Origin: 21-14-0-10-47-8 sp966211795
Lineage (GTDB): Bacteria > Bdellovibrionota > Bdellovibrionia > Bdellovibrionales > Bdellovibrionaceae
Length of the DNA stretch: 64,000 nucleotides
Direction: 5' to 3'
Assembly (NCBI GenBank): GCA_966211795.1
Contig: CBIHNW010000007.1
Span: 124,001-188,000, forward strand
Every line of letters begins with the position of its first letter. Position 1 is the first letter of the stretch. A model generated the notes under the pieces. That model was given only the letters and a program-made list of their open reading frames with translations, was not told where the DNA came from and ran no database searches. Shown here in pieces: positions 15,799 through 24,895 of this stretch. Position numbers and translations under genes: made by a program.

Positions 15799-17663
15799 CA
15801 CTCGGCCTCGTATTTTTTCAGTTTCGTACGCGCTTTTTTATAATAGTCTTCTTCCGGTAAGCTGAGCTCGATGATCTTTTTCCATTTGGTCTTGGCGGTC
15901 TCGACCTCGCCGACGCTTTCTTCCAAAACGCCTTCTTGATACATGACCTGCATCTGCTTTTTCAGTTCACCCAACATCGAACTGATGCGACCTTTGACCA
16001 CTTCATTCTCCGGATTGATCTCAACCGCTTTTTTCAATGTCGAGATCGCACTCTTCAGATTTCCTTTTTTATAAAGGCCATCTGCCGCCGTCTCAAGCTC
16101 CCCTTGCTGGGCGGCTAATTTGGTTTGAATAGAAGCAATTTCGCGCTTCGATTCATTCTTGAGATTTTCGGGATCTGGCAATTTGGATTGCACAACATTT
16201 CCGTAGGCGACCAATGCCTCGAGGGGTTTTCCCGATTTGCTTAAGATGACTGCTTTCTCGTACAAGGCTTTTTGCCGGCGCACCAATGCTTGGTACTCTG
16301 CTTTTCGCTCTTGGCTTTGCATGCGTTCCGCGACGATTTGGTCGACGCGTGCTTTCAAGGCCAGAATGTCCGGATGCTCTGGGTTCAGGGCGATGACCGG
16401 ACTTAAACAATCATCGATGGTTCGCACCTCGATTTTAGAGCTGATCTTGCGACGGCACAGTTCGACCGTCCGACGGATTTTTTCATCCATCTCTAATTTT
16501 TCTTTTTCCTGCGCTTCCGCACGGGCTTGATCCAGTTGTGTCTGAATGGCGACTTCGGCCAGTTTCTCGAGATTCTTGGACTCTTCATAAGACGGAATCA
16601 CCTGATGAATCTTAGCGACCTCTTGCCGTGCCATTTCGTAACGGCCTTCTTTGAACAGTCGATCCGCCAAACGATAGGTGTCCTTGACGTACTGTTGTTG
16701 TTTCGGCGACAGCTTATCGAAACTGCTGCCATTGGATTTTTTGGTCTGCGCGACTTCAGGTGGCTTCTCGCCGCTGTCCATCAGGTACGCGACGGCGCCG
16801 CCGATGAGGATCAAACCGATCATCATCCGCACCCAATTGGTTTTTTTCTTTGCTGGTGGCGCGGGCGGCGTGGGCATCTCGCCGATTGCCGATTGCGGAA
16901 ATTCCATCTCGGACTCTGCCATCTGCAGGCCTTCGGTCACCATCAAAGGATGCCGAAGCTCGTCGGACACTCCTTGCAAACGTTCTTCGTACTTTGAATC
17001 GCGAAGTTCAAAATAAAGCTTCCAGTCAACGACCGTCAGCACATCGCCCGAACGAAAGGGCACCCACTCTTGACTGATCAGCGCATTCTCGTTCAGAAAA
17101 GTTCCGTTTGAACTGCCAAGATCGCGCACCATATAGGCGCCTTCTTCCATCCGGATCTCAAAATGACGGCGACTGAATTTCACGTGATCAATAAACAGCG
17201 TGCATCCCGAATCACGACCCACCAGCCAATAGTTTCCGTCCAGACGGAAAAGATGAACGGGGTCGCCGTTTTCATTGCAAACTTTGATGTAAGGAACAGA
17301 CGGCGTTTGGCCCACGTATGTTTTATCGCCATGATGCTGGTACTGCTCTTGTTCTTCGATCGCCACCGCCGAATTATCGGTGTATACGAATGTAAAAGGC
17401 GGTGTCTCGAATTTCACCTGCCCTTTCAATTCGATCGAAGAAACTTTATTGCCTTGATTGTACAAATGTCCGTAACGGGACAGAACTTCGGCCACCCACA
17501 CGCCGGATTGAAGACTGATCTTCAGGTGTTGCCGAGAAATTTCCGGCGAGCCTTCCAGCAAAATGTCACAAGTGCTGGATCGTCCAAGGACCCACTCGCC
17601 TTGCGACTGCAGATCCACTTCTTTCACCAAAGTGTCATTGAAAAAGACCTGAAGGCGAGACAT
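15798..17663 (-). CDS. Double-FHA membrane protein with tetratricopeptide-like C-terminus
   Basis: 621 residues. FHA domain 1 spans about 20-95 (VLGRSSTCDILL, SRQHLKI). FHA domain 2 spans about 140-220 (LVGRDSGCTLFI, SRRHFEI, LGSSNGTFLN) and has all phosphothreonine-binding residues. A transmembrane helix follows at 277-295, then about 320 residues of helical repeats (TPR-like, rich in Lys, Glu and Ala). The frame extends to 17693, but ATG 17663 follows GGAGGGGAG and overlaps the upstream stop as TGATG, so translation is coupled. The FHA part should be cytoplasmic and the repeats periplasmic. It probably docks a phosphorylated partner at the membrane next to the Tad-type component upstream. 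Confidence 0.88.
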   Translation of the reverse strand: MSRLQVFFNDTLVKEVDLQSQGEWVLGRSSTCDILLEGSPEISRQHLKISLQSGVWVAEVLSRYGHLYNQGNKVSSIELKGQVKFETPPFTFVYTDNSAVAIEEQEQYQHHGDKTYVGQTPSVPYIKVCNENGDPVHLFRLDGNYWLVGRDSGCTLFIDHVKFSRRHFEIRMEEGAYMVRDLGSSNGTFLNENALISQEWVPFRSGDVLTVVDWKLYFELRDSKYEERLQGVSDELRHPLMVTEGLQMAESEMEFPQSAIGEMPTPPAPPAKKKTNWVRMMIGLILIGGAVAYLMDSGEKPPEVAQTKKSNGSSFDKLSPKQQQYVKDTYRLADRLFKEGRYEMARQEVAKIHQVIPSYEESKNLEKLAEVAIQTQLDQARAEAQEKEKLEMDEKIRRTVELCRRKISSKIEVRTIDDCLSPVIALNPEHPDILALKARVDQIVAERMQSQERKAEYQALVRRQKALYEKAVILSKSGKPLEALVAYGNVVQSKLPDPENLKNESKREIASIQTKLAAQQGELETAADGLYKKGNLKSAISTLKKAVEINPENEVVKGRISSMLGELKKQMQVMYQEGVLEESVGEVETAKTKWKKIIELSLPEEDYYKKARTKLKKYEAE

Positions 17664-18868
17664 CAAATTCTCCCCTCCGAGCGCAAGCTGCATTCATCAT
17701 AGAACTGCTTGGCTTCTTTGTATTTCGGTTTGCTGGAATCCTTCACCATGATCATGACACTCGCGAATGAAGACTGGCACATCTTATAATTGTTCTTCTG
17801 ATAATATTTTCGCCCCTGAGACATGGCAAAATCAATCTGCGCTTCAAATTTTCTTTGAGCTTGCACATAGTACTTTCGCGCTAGCTCATGATTTGGGTAA
17901 AAGGACAGCGCCGCCTGAAAGCTTTGCATCGCGCGGGCGTACTGACCTTGACGATAGTCGCGGAAACCGCGGATGTAATGCTCTTCCGCCGCTTTGTACT
18001 GGACGCTGTCTTGGCCGGTGGCACTTTGTTTTTTCTGAATTTCCTGAACGGCCAAAGCAGATTCCTGAATGGCGCGACTGACATCACCTTCCGTGCGGAT
18101 GTTCACTTCGGCTTTCTTTTTCGCTGAACTGTCACTGAGCACCCAGTACAGGCCAACCCCGACGACCGCGATGATGACATAAAATCGCAGACGCGAATTG
18201 TTGGACGACGAGGATCTTGCGCGTGATCCCGGCATTGGCCGCGCCGCCTGTGCCGAAGCCGAATAATTCGGTGGCGGCGGAGGCTGCGAATGCGTCGCCG
18301 GCGCCGATTTCGGCGACGGCATGGGTGACGGAGCGGGTTTTGCCTTGGCAACTGGCTTCTCAGCCGCCGAGCTGACTTTCGCCAACGCCGAAGCCGGAGC
18401 GGGAGCGGGCTTTTCCTCTGTGTTGACGGACATTTTGAGGATCGGTGCGGCCACCGGAGCTACCGCTTGCGGCACCGCCTGCAAAAGTTTGTCGCTCTGA
18501 AATGCGACCGCCATCGTTTTGTTATCATCAACCGGCTCAACCACCGTTTCGAACTGAATTTGCATCTGGGTGTCACCGGCTTGCACAAAGGCCGTTGCCG
18601 TGAGCCAGGTTTCTTCCGTTTTCTCTTCGTTCACCAGCAGGTAATTTCTTTGGCTGATGTTTTTAACTTTCAGCTTGCCATCTTGCTGGATGATTTCGAA
18701 ATGGCTTCGCGACATGCGCTGATCCTGACCGAAAACGAGATCGTTCTCGGGGCCCCGACCGACGGTGATCACCGGCTTGTCGAAGACAAAGGACTGGCCC
18801 TGGTTTCTCCCATTGGAAACCGTCACTTTGAATTTCAAAGTTTTGGCCAGTGCCGGAGCAGCCGTCAC
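17663..18868 (-). CDS. FHA membrane protein with tetratricopeptide-like C-terminus
   Basis: 401 residues from a GTG start that overlaps the previous stop as GTGA. The FHA domain (about 12-108) keeps VGRGPENDLVF and MSRSHFEI, but the usual SSNG loop reads SQRN, so phosphopeptide binding may be altered. A long Ala/Pro/Ser-rich linker (135-225) precedes a transmembrane helix at about 228-245. The C-terminus (290-395) has TPR-like helices (RDYRQGQYARAMQSFQAAL). The plan repeats that of the next gene and suggests that the two arose by duplication. Likely a partner in the same membrane complex. Confidence 0.85.
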   Translation of the reverse strand: MTAAPALAKTLKFKVTVSNGRNQGQSFVFDKPVITVGRGPENDLVFGQDQRMSRSHFEIIQQDGKLKVKNISQRNYLLVNEEKTEETWLTATAFVQAGDTQMQIQFETVVEPVDDNKTMAVAFQSDKLLQAVPQAVAPVAAPILKMSVNTEEKPAPAPASALAKVSSAAEKPVAKAKPAPSPMPSPKSAPATHSQPPPPPNYSASAQAARPMPGSRARSSSSNNSRLRFYVIIAVVGVGLYWVLSDSSAKKKAEVNIRTEGDVSRAIQESALAVQEIQKKQSATGQDSVQYKAAEEHYIRGFRDYRQGQYARAMQSFQAALSFYPNHELARKYYVQAQRKFEAQIDFAMSQGRKYYQKNNYKMCQSSFASVMIMVKDSSKPKYKEAKQFYDECSLRSEGRI

Positions 18869-20469
18869 GCAGCCCCTCCTTCGGCCTGTTCAGCCGGAGA
18901 GATGCTGACTATATAATAGCAGGCCTCTCCCGAAATCGTGACCGCCTGGCATTGCAACGTGAACATGTGTCCGCTGATTTCCAATCGATCTTGATGCAAG
19001 GACTGGGTGTTGTTCTGCGAAGCCATCGCCAGCTCTTGAATATTTTTTTGCAAAGCTTGATCTGGCAACTGTGACAAGGCTTGACCCTGCACCAGATGCG
19101 TCTGCGCGCCGGTCAAAGCTTCAAACGGTCCGTTGATGGAAAGAATTCTCATCTCTTTCGAAAGCAGCATCGCCGGATAACCGAAAAGCTGCAGCAGATT
19201 CATCCATTCCGAATCCCGCGTCGAAGCTGCTTGCACCGCTCCCCCGCCACCACCGGATAACGAGCGCGTGAGCAGACTGTTCACGCTCACCAAAACTTGT
19301 TGCAGCAGCGGCAGTTTGATATCGATCTGCGTGTGGTCGCGACCTTCACGCAAGGCCGTATCGATCTCTTGGTGCAAACGGCGGAAAGGATACTCGATCA
19401 CTTTGTACATCAGGAAAAACAAGCCTGCCCCCAGCACCAAGGCAATCGCCAACATCTGGATGAAAAGACTGAGCGCGCGGCCGTCATCAAATTTCAATGA
19501 ACCCGTATCGTAAACGACCACCGCGTGTGCTCTCGCCACGTTCTGCTGCAGTTCCGGATCAAACACCAAGATCGGACAGCTGGCGGCAATCTGCCCGCCC
19601 GCAATTTCCGCGCTGAGCTCTTTGGTCTGTCCTTTGATTTGCGTGACAAAACCCGCAAGATCCTTGGCCGGCATGCCCACCATTTCCGGCGGCGCAATGA
19701 TCGAACCATCTTTACCCAAAATGTAAACATGACTGATGCCTTCATCACGCAACACCAGGTCGGCATTGTATCCCGACATCTCGCCCGAGCGGATCGCTTT
19801 TTCGTTCGAGTTTGCAAGCGCCCGCGCCACCGTCAGCGCGCGTCGGCGACTTTCGATCCGGATGCTTTCCGACGTGATCTGATTCATCGGAAACACCGAT
19901 AACAGGGTCACCAGGAAAACGAAGACCGCCGCAAATCCCATGATCACCGAGCGGAAGTGAAAGACTTCGACCAACCGGTAAAGACCCGGCATGACGACTT
20001 CGTGAAGATAATGATTGATCTTTTCTTGAAAGCCACCGAGACCGCCGGTCATCGGATGCATCGCCTCGGCCGAATCTGCCGGCAGCGCCTGATTCATCAG
20101 ATGAGCTGGATGATGATTTGTTTGGTGAGCCGGATGCAAAACCGAAATCGGTGCGTGATGCATCGGCATCACCGCCGGAACCTGGGTGGGCACCAAATCA
20201 AAGAGCACATGATCCACCCCAAGCTTATCGCCCGGACGAAGCACGGAACTTTGAATGCGCACGCCATTCACGAACGAGCCGTTGCTGGACTTTAAGTCGG
20301 TGACGAAAACTTTATTGCCGGTCACCTGGATTTCGAGATGCTCTTTCGAAACACCTAAGACATTCAAGATCAAATCGCAACTGGAAGAGCGGCCAATGCG
20401 GCTTTTGCCTGGCTTCAACGGATAAGTTTGTCCGGCCTGGGGGCCGTTCAAGAATCTAAGCGCCCACAT
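18865..20469 (-). CDS. FHA-linked membrane sensor with PAS-like domain
   Basis: 534 residues. The N-terminal FHA domain (20-95) has IGRSSSCDLIL, SKEHLEI and SSNGSFVNG, all intact. A His/Pro-rich linker (100-135) leads to a first transmembrane helix (174-194), an extracytoplasmic sensor region (195-333, with a double-PDC/CACHE-like ISHVYILGKDGSIIAP strand pair), and a second helix (334-356). A juxtamembrane helix and a PAS-like domain (420-525) follow. No kinase or GGDEF output is present, so output must pass through partners. It overlaps its neighbours by 14 bases upstream and 4 bases downstream. A signal-gated scaffold for the FHA/Tad proteins is inferred. Confidence 0.82.
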   Translation of the reverse strand: MWALRFLNGPQAGQTYPLKPGKSRIGRSSSCDLILNVLGVSKEHLEIQVTGNKVFVTDLKSSNGSFVNGVRIQSSVLRPGDKLGVDHVLFDLVPTQVPAVMPMHHAPISVLHPAHQTNHHPAHLMNQALPADSAEAMHPMTGGLGGFQEKINHYLHEVVMPGLYRLVEVFHFRSVIMGFAAVFVFLVTLLSVFPMNQITSESIRIESRRRALTVARALANSNEKAIRSGEMSGYNADLVLRDEGISHVYILGKDGSIIAPPEMVGMPAKDLAGFVTQIKGQTKELSAEIAGGQIAASCPILVFDPELQQNVARAHAVVVYDTGSLKFDDGRALSLFIQMLAIALVLGAGLFFLMYKVIEYPFRRLHQEIDTALREGRDHTQIDIKLPLLQQVLVSVNSLLTRSLSGGGGGAVQAASTRDSEWMNLLQLFGYPAMLLSKEMRILSINGPFEALTGAQTHLVQGQALSQLPDQALQKNIQELAMASQNNTQSLHQDRLEISGHMFTLQCQAVTISGEACYYIVSISPAEQAEGGAA

Positions 20470-20800
20470 GCAGTTGATCTCCCACTTGCAGATTCAATTT
20501 TTCCAAAACTCCGGCTTTCATTTCGAACACGGATTTCGCGCCCCAGATGGGCCAGATCATTTTTCCCGGCTGAACGTTCGGCACCAGCGCCTTCACCCGA
20601 AGTTCGGCATCGACGAAGATGCAGTCGATGGCGTAATTCATGAAAAAAGTGTGAATGCTATTTCCTGGATTCAGCCACACCGCCTTGTTGGTCGCGAGAT
20701 CCTTTGTGCCCAACAATCCCTTGCCGCGCGTCCACATCGTGTTCGCGATCGTCAAATCCGGAATTAAAATCTGCTTTTGCGAATTCATCAACGTCGCCAT
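20456..20800 (-). CDS. DUF192 family protein
   Basis: About 114 residues. The conserved DUF192 pattern is clear: RGKGLLGTKDL, then NSIHTFFMNYAIDCIFVD, and the final FEMKAGVLEKLNLQVGD. The family is widespread, small and of unknown biochemical role; many members are exported, but this one has no clear signal peptide. The ATG at 20800 overlaps the tadC stop as TGATG (a GTG one codon earlier is also possible). Its end overlaps the FHA sensor gene by 14 bases. The position between tadC and the FHA genes is the only hint to its role. Confidence 0.88.
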   Translation of the reverse strand: MATLMNSQKQILIPDLTIANTMWTRGKGLLGTKDLATNKAVWLNPGNSIHTFFMNYAIDCIFVDAELRVKALVPNVQPGKMIWPIWGAKSVFEMKAGVLEKLNLQVGDQLHVGA

Positions 20801-21708
20801 CACTTGCTGCCCCCGTAAAAGAACTGCAAGATCACCGGACCCAACAGAACGATGAACACCGCCGGCATGATGAACAACATCATCGGGAAAAGAATCGCCT
20901 GCGATGCTCGCGCCCCGGCTTTCTCGGCGCGGACAAATCTTTCCAAACGAATTTGCACGGATTGATCCTTCAGCACTTGCGCGATGCTCGCCCCGGTCGA
21001 GTCCGCATCCACCAGGACCGCCACGAAACTGGTGATCTCGGAAATGTCCAAACGCGCGGCCATTCCCTTCAGGGCGTCCGCACGCGAAGAACCGAGCTTG
21101 ATATCGCGAAGCACGTTGCCGAGCTCTTCGGCCAAAACGCTGGCTTCGGCTTTGTCGACGATTCGTTGAATCGCCGAAATGAAATCCAGTCCGGCTTCCG
21201 TCGACAACGCCAACAGATCCGCAAAGAATGGCAGATCCGCGCGCACCGAAATTTCCCGCATCCGCTTCTCGCGATTGGCGTGCAGGATCGGCAGGTAATA
21301 CCCGATCGGCATCATAAATAAAAAAATCGGGATAGGGAATCCGAACTCAAGCGCAAAGTTCAGCACGCCGAATAGGCAAGGAAACATCACGCCCCACAGA
21401 AGCTGCAGGCCGATGAATTCGTCGACGTTGATTTCTTTCGACAGTCCCGACGTCAGGATCATCTTGTTGATTCGCTTGCGGTAACCGGCATTTTGATATT
21501 TCAGCGCGTACTTGACGGTGAACTGGTGAACCAGAGGTCGCGAAAAATTCACAAGCCCTGACTTGGACTTGACCGGCTCGTTGCCGCTCGCCCATGACAG
21601 GAAGTCTTTCTCCGTCTGCGAATTCGACATCAAGGAACTGACGAACGAGTACACGGCAAATGCCGCGCTCATCAAGCCCCCGACCAGAAGTAATTCTGCA
21701 CTTCCCAT
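20800..21708 (-). CDS. tadC: TadC-like type II secretion F domain protein
   Basis: 302 residues with an N-terminal helix, two central membrane segments (residues 110-150) and a C-terminal membrane hairpin (FPMMLFIMPAVFIVLLGPVIL). The T2SSF domain covers about 165-295, with the family block ADLPFFADLLALSTEAGLDFISAIQRI and later the ARASQAILFPMM motif. TadC and TadB form the inner-membrane platform of Tad (Flp) pili. No TadA ATPase, TadB or pilin gene is present in the window. The gene heads the operon, which continues with DUF192 and three FHA genes. Divergent from maf by 29 bases. Confidence 0.88.
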   Translation of the reverse strand: MGSAELLLVGGLMSAAFAVYSFVSSLMSNSQTEKDFLSWASGNEPVKSKSGLVNFSRPLVHQFTVKYALKYQNAGYRKRINKMILTSGLSKEINVDEFIGLQLLWGVMFPCLFGVLNFALEFGFPIPIFLFMMPIGYYLPILHANREKRMREISVRADLPFFADLLALSTEAGLDFISAIQRIVDKAEASVLAEELGNVLRDIKLGSSRADALKGMAARLDISEITSFVAVLVDADSTGASIAQVLKDQSVQIRLERFVRAEKAGARASQAILFPMMLFIMPAVFIVLLGPVILQFFYGGSK

Positions 21709-21737
21709 TTATCATCCTTCGTGGTGAATTTAGAACC

Positions 21738-22466
21738 ATGACCACAAGCCGCTTTCGCACACTCATCCTGGCTTCCGAGTCCCCGCGACGTAAAGATCTG
21801 CTCGCGCGGGCCGGTTTTTTCTTCCACGTTTTCTCAGTTAAAGTATCGGAAAATTTAGAGAAAAACCTGACGGTGGATGAGCAGATTCTTGCGATTGCTA
21901 GACGAAAGGCCGATGCTTCGTTGCGCTCTTATAAGACGTTGAAATCTGAGCCATTTTTGATGCTCGCCGCAGACACCATGGTGATTCTCGGTGGCGAGCC
22001 TTTGGGAAAACCTTCTGGTCCTGACCAAGCATTTGACTATCTTTCCCGACTGTCAGGCAAAATGCATGAAGTTAAGACAGCTGTCGTTCTCGTCGAAGGT
22101 CCAGTCGAGGACGGGCTCACTCTGGAAAATCTCAGAATGAGACAGCCAAAAGTCAGCTCGGGATCGCAGCGGACTTCGGGCCCCGTCTCTACCACCAACT
22201 CTGCCGGCGTCACGTCCGAGATTTCTTACGTCGAAGCGATCGAGACCACCCAAGTTTTTTTCCGTCACCTGAGCGATCGAGAAATTCGCGAGTACATCCA
22301 AACCGGTGAACCCTTGGACAAGGCCGGCGCTTACGGCATTCAGGGCTTGGGCGGAAACTTCGTCGAAAAAATCATCGGCACCTTCGACAACGTCGTCGGC
22401 TTGCCAATGGAAGTCGTGCACCGCCTGATCCGCCAAGGTGAATGGCAAGTCAAAATCGAGAAGTAG
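21738..22466 (+). CDS. maf: Maf family nucleotide pyrophosphatase with an internal insertion
   Basis: Maf proteins hydrolyse non-canonical or pyrimidine nucleoside triphosphates and affect division. The N-terminal motif LASESPRRKDLL (11-22), catalytic Asp79 in LAADTMV, LGKP, and the C-terminal GAYGIQGLGGNFVEKIIGTFDNVVGLP region are intact. The frame is open to 21660, but the first family-like residues follow ATG 21738. At 242 residues it is about 45 longer than usual: a Ser/Thr/Gly-rich insertion at about 120-165 splits the fold after TAVVLV. It begins 29 bases from the divergent tadC and leads a run of same-strand genes that includes divIVA. Confidence 0.92.
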   Translation: MTTSRFRTLILASESPRRKDLLARAGFFFHVFSVKVSENLEKNLTVDEQILAIARRKADASLRSYKTLKSEPFLMLAADTMVILGGEPLGKPSGPDQAFDYLSRLSGKMHEVKTAVVLVEGPVEDGLTLENLRMRQPKVSSGSQRTSGPVSTTNSAGVTSEISYVEAIETTQVFFRHLSDREIREYIQTGEPLDKAGAYGIQGLGGNFVEKIIGTFDNVVGLPMEVVHRLIRQGEWQVKIEK

Positions 22467-22516
22467 TTCGCATCTCTCAAACCTTCAACCCAGTCATACG
22501 CAGACTTGGAATTCGA

Positions 22517-23200
22517 ATGCCAAACTCTCACGACACCCACAATCTTGTTGAAATCAAAGCCCACCTCAAGGGCGCCAATCCAAGTACCGAAATCTTGGCG
22601 GTCTCAAAATTTCAGCCGGTCGAAAAAATTCGCGAGCTTTACGAGCAAGGTCAGCGTAAATTCGCGGAAAACTATGCTCAAGAAGCGATCGACAAGCAAG
22701 CTCAGTTGCGAGATCTCGATGACATTGACTGGCACTTCATCGGTCACTTGCAAAAAAATAAAGTCAAGATGATCGTCGGTCAGTTCAGCCTGATTCACTC
22801 TGTCGATTCGCTCGAGCTTGCGCAAACCATCGATCGAAAGGCGAATGAAAGACAACTCGTGCAAAACATTCTGGTGCAACTGAATCTCGCGGACGAAGAA
22901 ACAAAGGGTGGTTTCAATGAAGCCGATTTCGCGCAACAGGCCGCCGAGCTTGCCAAACTGAAATCCATCCAGGTCAAGGGCTTGATGACGATGCCACCAC
23001 TTTTTGAAAATCCAGAGATGGCGCGGCCTTTCTTCAAAAAACTTTCTAATATGCGAGATCAATTTTCCTCGCTGCTTCCAGAATTGAAAATTCTTTCCAT
23101 GGGCACCAGCTCCGACTATCTCGTCGCCGCTCAGGAGGGCGCCAGCCTTGTTCGCCTGGGAACCGTTCTATTTGGCGAAAGACCAGCAAAAACAAAATAA
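22517..23200 (+). CDS. yggS: YggS/PLPBP family pyridoxal phosphate homeostasis protein
   Basis: 227 residues of the fold-type III PLP-binding protein that buffers pyridoxal phosphate and influences amino-acid balance. Lys31 in EILAVSKFQP is the PLP-binding lysine. FAENYAQEA, WHFIGHLQKNK, IHSVDSL, KGLMTMPP and the phosphate-binding SMGTSSDY...GASLVRLGTVLFGER segments all match. ATG 22517 gives the usual family length; the frame is open further upstream but overlaps the end of maf. It lies upstream of proC and divIVA, the order seen in Gram-positive ylm clusters. Confidence 0.95.
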   Translation: MPNSHDTHNLVEIKAHLKGANPSTEILAVSKFQPVEKIRELYEQGQRKFAENYAQEAIDKQAQLRDLDDIDWHFIGHLQKNKVKMIVGQFSLIHSVDSLELAQTIDRKANERQLVQNILVQLNLADEETKGGFNEADFAQQAAELAKLKSIQVKGLMTMPPLFENPEMARPFFKKLSNMRDQFSSLLPELKILSMGTSSDYLVAAQEGASLVRLGTVLFGERPAKTK

Positions 23201-23366
23201 TTCTCTCTTGCATTCCAGACATGAAAAATGAAACACTGAACGTGTGTTAACCTCGTTGATCTCTCGAATTCAGCCGTCTCCCCTCGATCCCAAGTCGGAG
23301 AAAACAAATCTTCCGCTGTCTTCTGATGCAAAAGATCTCAATGCAAAAAAATCTACGGAGTCATTC

Positions 23367-24188
23367 TTGGAAATACATTACAAAGTCGGATTTATTGGCG
23401 TCGGCAACATGGCACAAGCGATGATCAAAGGCATGACCGAAAGCAAGGTCATCAATCCCAAGTCCATCTACGCGACCAATCGATCCGAAGGTAAATTGCA
23501 AAAAGCGACCGAATTCTTCGGCATCCAAAGCTGCACCAACAATGAAGACCTGATCGATCAGTGCGACGTCGTCATTCTGTCGATGAAACCGCAAGATCTC
23601 TCGGCCGCAATCGACCCGATCGCCTCGGCTTTCCGCGAAGGACAAATCGTGATCAGCCTGGCGGCCGGCATCACCTTGCACACGCTGGAAAAGAAGCTTC
23701 CGCAATGCCGAATCGTGCGCCTGATGCCGAACACCCCGGCGCTGATCCAGCGCGGAATGTTTGGCTACGTGACCTCACATGACGATGATGAAGCATTGGG
23801 AGTTTTGGTTGAAGATCTTTGCGAACCTTTGGGTTCTGTTTTCAAAATGGCGGACGAAGATCAGTTCGAAGCTTTCACCGTTTCCTGTGCCAGCGGCACC
23901 GGCTTTGTCTATGAGCTGATGCTGTACTGGCAAGACTGGATCGAAGAGCGCGGATTTGAACCCGAAGAAGCGCGCAAGATGGTGATCGAAACATTTCTCG
24001 GAGCGGCGCTACTGGCGGCGCAGAGCAAGGACACGTCGCTGGAAGAACTGCAAAGCAAGGTCACATCGAAGAAAGGCATCACCGCGGCTGGACTTCAGTC
24101 CATGCGCGAGCTCGAAATTGAGCGTGCTCTTCGGTATTCCTTCGAAAAAGCGGCTTTAAGGAACCAAGAACTTGCGAAGCAAGAGTGA
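23367..24188 (+). CDS. proC: Pyrroline-5-carboxylate reductase
   Basis: Final step of proline synthesis, using NAD(P)H. The protein starts with the Rossmann motif VGFIGVGNMAQAMIKG and continues with LSMKPQDL, the conserved RLMPNTPALIQRGM block, and the C-terminal dimerisation region ending with VTSKKGITAAGLQSM. I chose TTG 23367, preceded by ACGGAG, which gives 273 residues, the usual length. The open frame back to 23244 encodes Ser/Lys-rich sequence not found in the family. It is 166 bases downstream of yggS and probably in the same operon. Confidence 0.93.
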   Translation: MEIHYKVGFIGVGNMAQAMIKGMTESKVINPKSIYATNRSEGKLQKATEFFGIQSCTNNEDLIDQCDVVILSMKPQDLSAAIDPIASAFREGQIVISLAAGITLHTLEKKLPQCRIVRLMPNTPALIQRGMFGYVTSHDDDEALGVLVEDLCEPLGSVFKMADEDQFEAFTVSCASGTGFVYELMLYWQDWIEERGFEPEEARKMVIETFLGAALLAAQSKDTSLEELQSKVTSKKGITAAGLQSMRELEIERALRYSFEKAALRNQELAKQE

Positions 24189-24275
24189 AGTTTCGTATCC
24201 TAATCAAGTACCGATTTAAAATTTAAGCCCAGCCTGCAGGTCTATTCTTTTTTAGCTATCCAAGGAGGGAAGCCA

Positions 24276-24833
24276 ATGAAGATCACTCCGATTGATATCG
24301 CTCACAAAAATTTCAACAAAAAAATGTTCGGTTTGGATGAAGCCGAAGTGAACGATTTTCTTCAACAAGTCGCCAACCAAATGGAAGAGTTGATTCACGA
24401 ACGAAACTCTCTGAAAGAAATGTTGCGCGAAAAAGAAATGCACCTGAATGATCAAAAGGAGCGCGACCACGTTCTGAAGAGCACCATTTCGACCGCGGGT
24501 CAGATGGCGGATCGCTTGCGATCCGACGCCGAACGCGAAGCCCGTCTGATCATCAACGACGCTCAACAAAAAGCAGAGATGATCACTCGCGATTCTCGGG
24601 ATTCGTTGAAAAAGGCCTATCAAGAAATTTCGGATCTCAAGCGCATGCGCTTGCAATTCGAAGCGAACCTAAAGGCCTTGGCGCAAGCGCATCTCACGCT
24701 GGTCGAACAAGGCGAAAAGTACATGCCTTCCATCGGCATTCCGAACAGCCATCTGGAAACCGAGACGGCGAACAACGGTGCAAAAGCGGCCGCCAACAAG
24801 AGCGCTTCGATTTCTCCGTTGTCACTGGATTAG
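24276..24833 (+). CDS. divIVA: DivIVA domain protein
   Basis: 185 residues. The N-terminal membrane-curvature binding motif is clear (MKITPIDIAHKNFNKKMFGLDEAEVNDFL), followed by a continuous coiled coil from about 30 to 145. A Ser/Ala/Asn-rich tail ends the protein. DivIVA marks poles or division sites. It is unusual in diderm bacteria but is known in Bdellovibrio, where it shapes progeny cells. A perfect AAGGAGG lies nine bases before ATG 24276. Upstream yggS and proC and downstream yggU reproduce the Gram-positive arrangement around divIVA, which supports a role in division or polarity. Confidence 0.9.
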   Translation: MKITPIDIAHKNFNKKMFGLDEAEVNDFLQQVANQMEELIHERNSLKEMLREKEMHLNDQKERDHVLKSTISTAGQMADRLRSDAEREARLIINDAQQKAEMITRDSRDSLKKAYQEISDLKRMRLQFEANLKALAQAHLTLVEQGEKYMPSIGIPNSHLETETANNGAKAAANKSASISPLSLD

Positions 24834-24895
24834 AATTCACGTCACCAACAGGGCCATGTCTTCTGCTTGGCCCCTCAATCAAGATTTACATCACC

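Noticed and set aside
22442..22516. Longer form of YggS
   Set aside because: Residues before 22517 are not family-like and overlap the end of maf; family length fits the later ATG.
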